Assembly (NCBI GenBank): GCA_945897655.1 | Contig: CAMDHB010000158.1 | Coordinates: forward strand, 1 to 7,628 | Direction: 5' to 3' | DNA length: 7,628 nt | Source: Pseudorhodobacter antarcticus | GTDB lineage: Bacteria > Pseudomonadota > Alphaproteobacteria > Rhodobacterales > Rhodobacteraceae | In this document: positions 5,556 through 7,628 of the stretch, one piece after another | Numbering within the stretch: the first letter of the stretch is position 1 | Layout of the letters: each line of letters starts with the position of its first letter | The notes under the pieces: model-generated | Database searches by the model: none | Told to the model about the DNA's origin: nothing | What the model saw: only the letters and a program-made list of their open reading frames with translations | Position numbers and translations under genes: made by a program

Positions 5556-6896
5556 ATGGGCGAACGGAATGACATATCGGGCTTGTTGAGCTTCATCGGC
5601 AGGGAAACCATCTGGCGCGACCGGATGCAGGATGTGGTCGCCGAACACCTGATGCCTGCCTTGGAGGAATTCGAGATCGACCAGGATGATCTCGGCGAAC
5701 TGCTGGGCGAGCAGTGGTCGGGCGTGCTTTGGGGCTGTGGGTTCGAGGATTTCCTTGGCCAGCGCTATGAGGACGGTAACATCGTCGATCTGTATCTCAA
5801 GCGGCGCGGCTGGAAGGAAACGGCCCTGAACCGGGAGTATTTCACCGCCCTGCGGGATGCGCCGGTCAGCCTCTATGAGGTCAGCGAGGTTCAGCCGGGC
5901 ACCTCGATGGTGCTGCGGGACCTGCTGTCGGATGCGGCGCCGGTCACAGTGCGAGAGAAATCCGCCACGCGGACGCTGAAGCAATGGGACCGGATCGCCG
6001 TTCGGGTGGTGCCCGAGCGCGATCACCATGTCATCTCCGGCGCGCTCTTGCCCTTTCGTGCCGAGGCAGTGGATTTTCTGTTTGCCGGGCTTCGCGATGC
6101 CCTGAAGCTGAAAAAGCGGGATGCGCTGCGCCTCACCCGAGACCAGCTTCTGGGCTGCGCACCTATCTTCACCTCCGCCTGGCTGTTCATCGAAATCGAC
6201 CGCGCCCTCACCCCAGCTGAGCCGCAGTTCACCAATTCGGACGGAGATGATGTGCTGTTCCACGACCTGCGCTACCCGCTTGCTAGCGGCGTGACGCAGA
6301 AGGCGGTGGCGGAGCGGCTGGACCGGGTGAAGGGATTTCTGCCCGAGGGTGCGAAGTTCTGGAACTGGCTGGCTGCGCGGAAGGGGCGCGGCGGCAAGGT
6401 AGACGGCGGCATCATGCTGGACACACAGATGGAGGGGGCGACAGTTCTGGGTTCCGTGGAAATGAAGGGCAAGACGCTGCTCGTGACCGTCAACTCGGCC
6501 GAGCGCGCGGCCAAGGTCCAGGCGTTGATCGGCGCGGCCGCCGGAGACCTGTTGAGACCGCCTTTGACCACGATCCGCACAGTGGAACAGATGCGGGCCG
6601 ACCAACGGCGTGACGTGCCAGGCAAAGCCGCCGACGAAATCCCGCCAGAGATCGCGCGTCAGCTGATGCGGGATCATCTGGACAAGCACTACCGCGAAAC
6701 GCTGGATGCACCGATCCCGGCCTTGGGCGGCAAGTCGCCACGCCAGGCGGTGCGGACGGCGGTGGGGCGCGACAAGGTGATCGACTGGCTCAAGATGCTG
6801 GAAAACCGCAGCGCCGGGCACGGGGAGGGCCCGATTGCCGAATACGATTTTGGCTGGATGTGGAGCGAACTTGGGCTCCAGGGACACCGAAAATGA
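5556..6896 (+). CDS. Cargo protein of unknown function, 446 aa, with ALGGKSP motif
   Basis: A large soluble protein without signal peptide or membrane segment. The N-terminal half has a pattern I associate with SEC-C/YecA-type conserved hypotheticals: LKRRGWKETALNREYFTALR, then SLYEVSEVQPG (105-115) and VREKSATRTLKQWDRIAVRV (132-151). The middle (about 290-345) contains MLDTQMEGATVLGSVEMKGK and VTVNSAERAAKVQALIG. Near the C-terminus IPALGGKSPRQAV (about 387-399) resembles the toxin-binding region of MbcA/ParS/Xre antitoxins (DUF2384), and the protein ends with a YDFGWMWSELGL motif. No SEC-C cysteine cluster is present. Start: ATG with GAGG five bases upstream. It stands alone on the plus strand between integrase and tRNA fragment, where elements often carry accessory or defence genes. 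Function is unknown; a defence or toxin-antitoxin role is only a guess from position and the short motif. Confidence 0.88.
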   Translation: MGERNDISGLLSFIGRETIWRDRMQDVVAEHLMPALEEFEIDQDDLGELLGEQWSGVLWGCGFEDFLGQRYEDGNIVDLYLKRRGWKETALNREYFTALRDAPVSLYEVSEVQPGTSMVLRDLLSDAAPVTVREKSATRTLKQWDRIAVRVVPERDHHVISGALLPFRAEAVDFLFAGLRDALKLKKRDALRLTRDQLLGCAPIFTSAWLFIEIDRALTPAEPQFTNSDGDDVLFHDLRYPLASGVTQKAVAERLDRVKGFLPEGAKFWNWLAARKGRGGKVDGGIMLDTQMEGATVLGSVEMKGKTLLVTVNSAERAAKVQALIGAAAGDLLRPPLTTIRTVEQMRADQRRDVPGKAADEIPPEIARQLMRDHLDKHYRETLDAPIPALGGKSPRQAVRTAVGRDKVIDWLKMLENRSAGHGEGPIAEYDFGWMWSELGLQGHRK

Positions 6897-7107
6897 TGCT
6901 CGGGATAGGGGCGAATGTTTATACTTGGCCAGTGAATCCGCGCGGGCTACATCAACACCACATCAACCTGCGACTGCGGGTTTCGCGCTGGTTTTGCACG
7001 TCAACGCACGCCAATACTGCTGGATGCGAGGGCGAAAACCACGTGGAAACAAAGGCTTGCGCTGTAAGCGGTTGGATTTGCTGATTATTCCGTTCTGCCC
7101 ATCCATG
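6897..7107. other. Gene-free stretch ending at the tRNA fragment
   Basis: About 210 bp between the cargo gene and the tRNA fragment. I see no gene. Base composition is less GC-rich than the coding parts. It contains three TCAAC motifs (6952, 6963, 7001), of which the first two form a tandem pair 11 bp apart. There is no matching tRNA 5' half here: nothing pairs with the acceptor or D-arm positions of the fragment. Confidence 0.55.
6949..6970 (+). repeat. Tandem TCAAC pair, left of the tRNA fragment (possible arm site)
   Basis: TCAACACC followed by three bases and TCAAC, so two TCAAC units 11 bp apart. The same arrangement, with identical TCAACACC and the same 11-bp spacing, is found at 7225-7240 on the other side of the tRNA fragment. 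This resembles direct-repeat arm-type binding sites of tyrosine integrases. Confidence 0.45.
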
Positions 7108-7154
7108 GGCTCATAACCTGAAGGCCGCAGGTTCAAATCCTGCCCCCGCAACCA
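7108..7154 (+). tRNA. 3' fragment of tRNA-fMet(CAT), probable attachment site
   Basis: The sequence reads as the 3' part of an initiator methionine tRNA: anticodon loop CTCATAA (7110-7116) with CAT anticodon, the 3' anticodon strand CCTGA, a perfect T-arm (GCAGG 7127-7131, TTCAAAT loop, CCTGC 7139-7143), the acceptor 3' strand CCCCGCA and CCA. The bases before the anticodon loop no longer fit the stem (only GG matches) and no D-arm or acceptor 5' strand precedes. Breakage at the anticodon region is typical of tyrosine-integrase crossover in tRNA genes. It cannot give a functional tRNA; an intact copy is expected at the other end of the element. Confidence 0.8.
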
Positions 7155-7183
7155 AAAATTACAAATACTATCAAAGACATGCA

Positions 7184-7206
7184 CGCCTTCCTCCGGGGCG
7201 GGTTTT
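7184..7206 (+). terminator. Possible weak terminator after the tRNA fragment
   Basis: A 5-bp stem (CGCCT 7184-7188 with GGGCG 7196-7200, last pair T-G), 7-nt loop, then GG and four T. It may be the original terminator of the tRNA gene. Weak by itself. Confidence 0.35.
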
Positions 7207-7221
7207 GCTTATGCGCAATTC

Positions 7222-7241
7222 TTGTCAACACCTGGTCAACG
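7222..7241 (+). repeat. Tandem TCAAC pair, right of the tRNA fragment (possible arm site)
   Basis: GTCAACACCTGGTCAACG: two TCAAC units 11 bp apart, matching the pair at 6952-6967 in sequence (TCAACACC), orientation and spacing. It lies about 70 bp past the CCA end of the tRNA fragment. Confidence 0.45.
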
Positions 7242-7247
7242 TTTCGC

Positions 7248-7276
7248 AAGTCCCCCCTGAAAAGCGGGGACTTTTT
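7248..7276 (+). terminator. Rho-independent terminator
   Basis: A perfect 8-bp stem AAGTCCCC (7248-7255) with GGGGACTT (7266-7273), a 10-nt loop and a T-run of five counting the last two stem bases. It would stop rightward transcription before the gene starting at 7317. Confidence 0.75.
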
Positions 7277-7316
7277 GATTCTGGCCTAGTGGAAAGCCCT
7301 GTGGCAGCATCGCGAC

Positions 7317-7628
7317 ATGATCGAGTTCCGCACGCTTCCCGATAACCATCCCGACCTTGCACACTCGCCCCTTTTGCGAGCGGCTTTGCTGACGCTGCAG
7401 CACGCGCAGGAGCATGGGGCAATCGGGTTGACCAAAACCAAAGCGTTCAAGCGCGTCTTCGTCCATTGGGCGGTCGAGCATTTTGAATGGCCTGGCTCAG
7501 GAGCGGAAGAGATGTTCCGCTACAACAAGGTCATCAATGAATTCGAATTCCCGCAGCTCGAGGTGTTGCACCAGCTTCTGATCGCCTTGCGCCTGGGGCG
7601 CCACTTCAAGGGCGAATTCCGGCCGACC
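7317..7628 (+). CDS. Unknown protein, partial (first 104 aa), open at the window end
   Basis: Translation from ATG 7317 is open to the last base and begins MIEFRTLPDNHPDLAHSPLL. Striking segments are GLTKTKAFKRVFVHWAVEHF, EEMFRYNKVINEFEFP and VLHQLLIALRLGRHFKG. No membrane segment or signal peptide is seen. The first 104 residues look like a compact, well conserved helical domain, but I cannot name the family. An in-frame TAG at 7287 limits upstream starts, and the ribosome binding site is weak. It follows a good terminator, so it is transcribed on its own. Whether it belongs to the chromosome next to the attachment site or to a neighbouring element is open. Confidence 0.75.
   Translation, partial: MIEFRTLPDNHPDLAHSPLLRAALLTLQHAQEHGAIGLTKTKAFKRVFVHWAVEHFEWPGSGAEEMFRYNKVINEFEFPQLEVLHQLLIALRLGRHFKGEFRPT

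Larger units (their letters stand above)
1..7154. mobile_element. Prophage or phage-like integrative element (right-hand part)
   Basis: The stretch carries a tyrosine integrase, a divergently transcribed operon of phage-type early genes (HTH regulator, VRR-NUC nuclease, initiator-like winged-helix protein), accessory genes of unknown function, and ends on the right at a tRNA 3' fragment typical of an integrase attachment site. The left end is outside the window. No capsid, terminase, relaxase or conjugation gene is visible, so phage, satellite and ICE cannot be told apart here. The right boundary is uncertain because repeats resembling integrase arm sites lie on both sides of the tRNA fragment. 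Confidence 0.65.

Noticed and set aside
5352..6887. 511-aa open frame on the minus strand opposite the cargo gene
   Set aside because: It is a His/Arg/Pro-rich shadow of the 446-aa gene, whose sense frame has balanced composition, a ribosome binding site and conserved-looking motifs.
6963..7184. 73-aa minus-strand frame containing GQDLNLRPSGYEP
   Set aside because: This is the familiar spurious peptide made by translating the antisense of a tRNA 3' end; it supports the tRNA fragment and is not a gene.

Overview
The window is GC-rich DNA, most likely from an alphaproteobacterium of the Rhodobacteraceae type (Rhodobacter/Paracoccus relatives). This rests on codon use, on the style of the small proteins and on an initiator-tRNA fragment of alphaproteobacterial type; it is a judgement by eye, not a search result. 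Almost everything appears to belong to an integrated mobile element: a prophage or a phage-like integrative element.

Left part (about 1-2710, minus strand): a compact operon reading leftward, with genes overlapping or nearly abutting (TGATG, ATGA, ATGA, then GTGA or a 2-nt gap). In transcription order it holds a small AlpA/Xis-like helix-turn-helix gene broken by a +1 frameshift, a 79-aa protein, a VRR-NUC nuclease, a 336-aa winged-helix protein that looks like a phage replication initiator, a 215-aa unknown protein and, after a 153-bp gap containing a strong hairpin, the first codons of another gene running off the window. The initiator-like gene contains eight copies of CGGACAC/GTGTCCG in about 200 bp. 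These form 23-bp tandem iterons and three palindromes, and they are read in all three codon phases. This is the layout of a lambda-O-type gene with the replication origin inside it, and it is the most interesting object in the window.

Middle (2711-4548): a 570-bp divergent regulatory region with a 66-bp imperfect inverted repeat (55/66 matches), then a complete tyrosine integrase on the plus strand. A 199-aa gene of unknown function faces the integrase (convergent, 25-bp gap).

Right part (5174-7628): a 380-bp gene-free stretch with a consensus DnaA box, a 446-aa cargo-like gene of unknown function, then a 3' fragment of a tRNA-fMet(CAT) gene that looks like an attachment site. Similar tandem TCAAC repeats lie on both sides of this fragment, as integrase arm sites would in an attP or a junction of tandem elements. 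Two possible terminators and the start of another unknown gene, open to the window end, follow.

Working model (inference): the integrase with the HTH protein as directionality or regulatory factor moves the element; the initiator with its internal iterons, plus the nuclease, replicates or processes it; the genes between integrase and tRNA fragment are accessory cargo.
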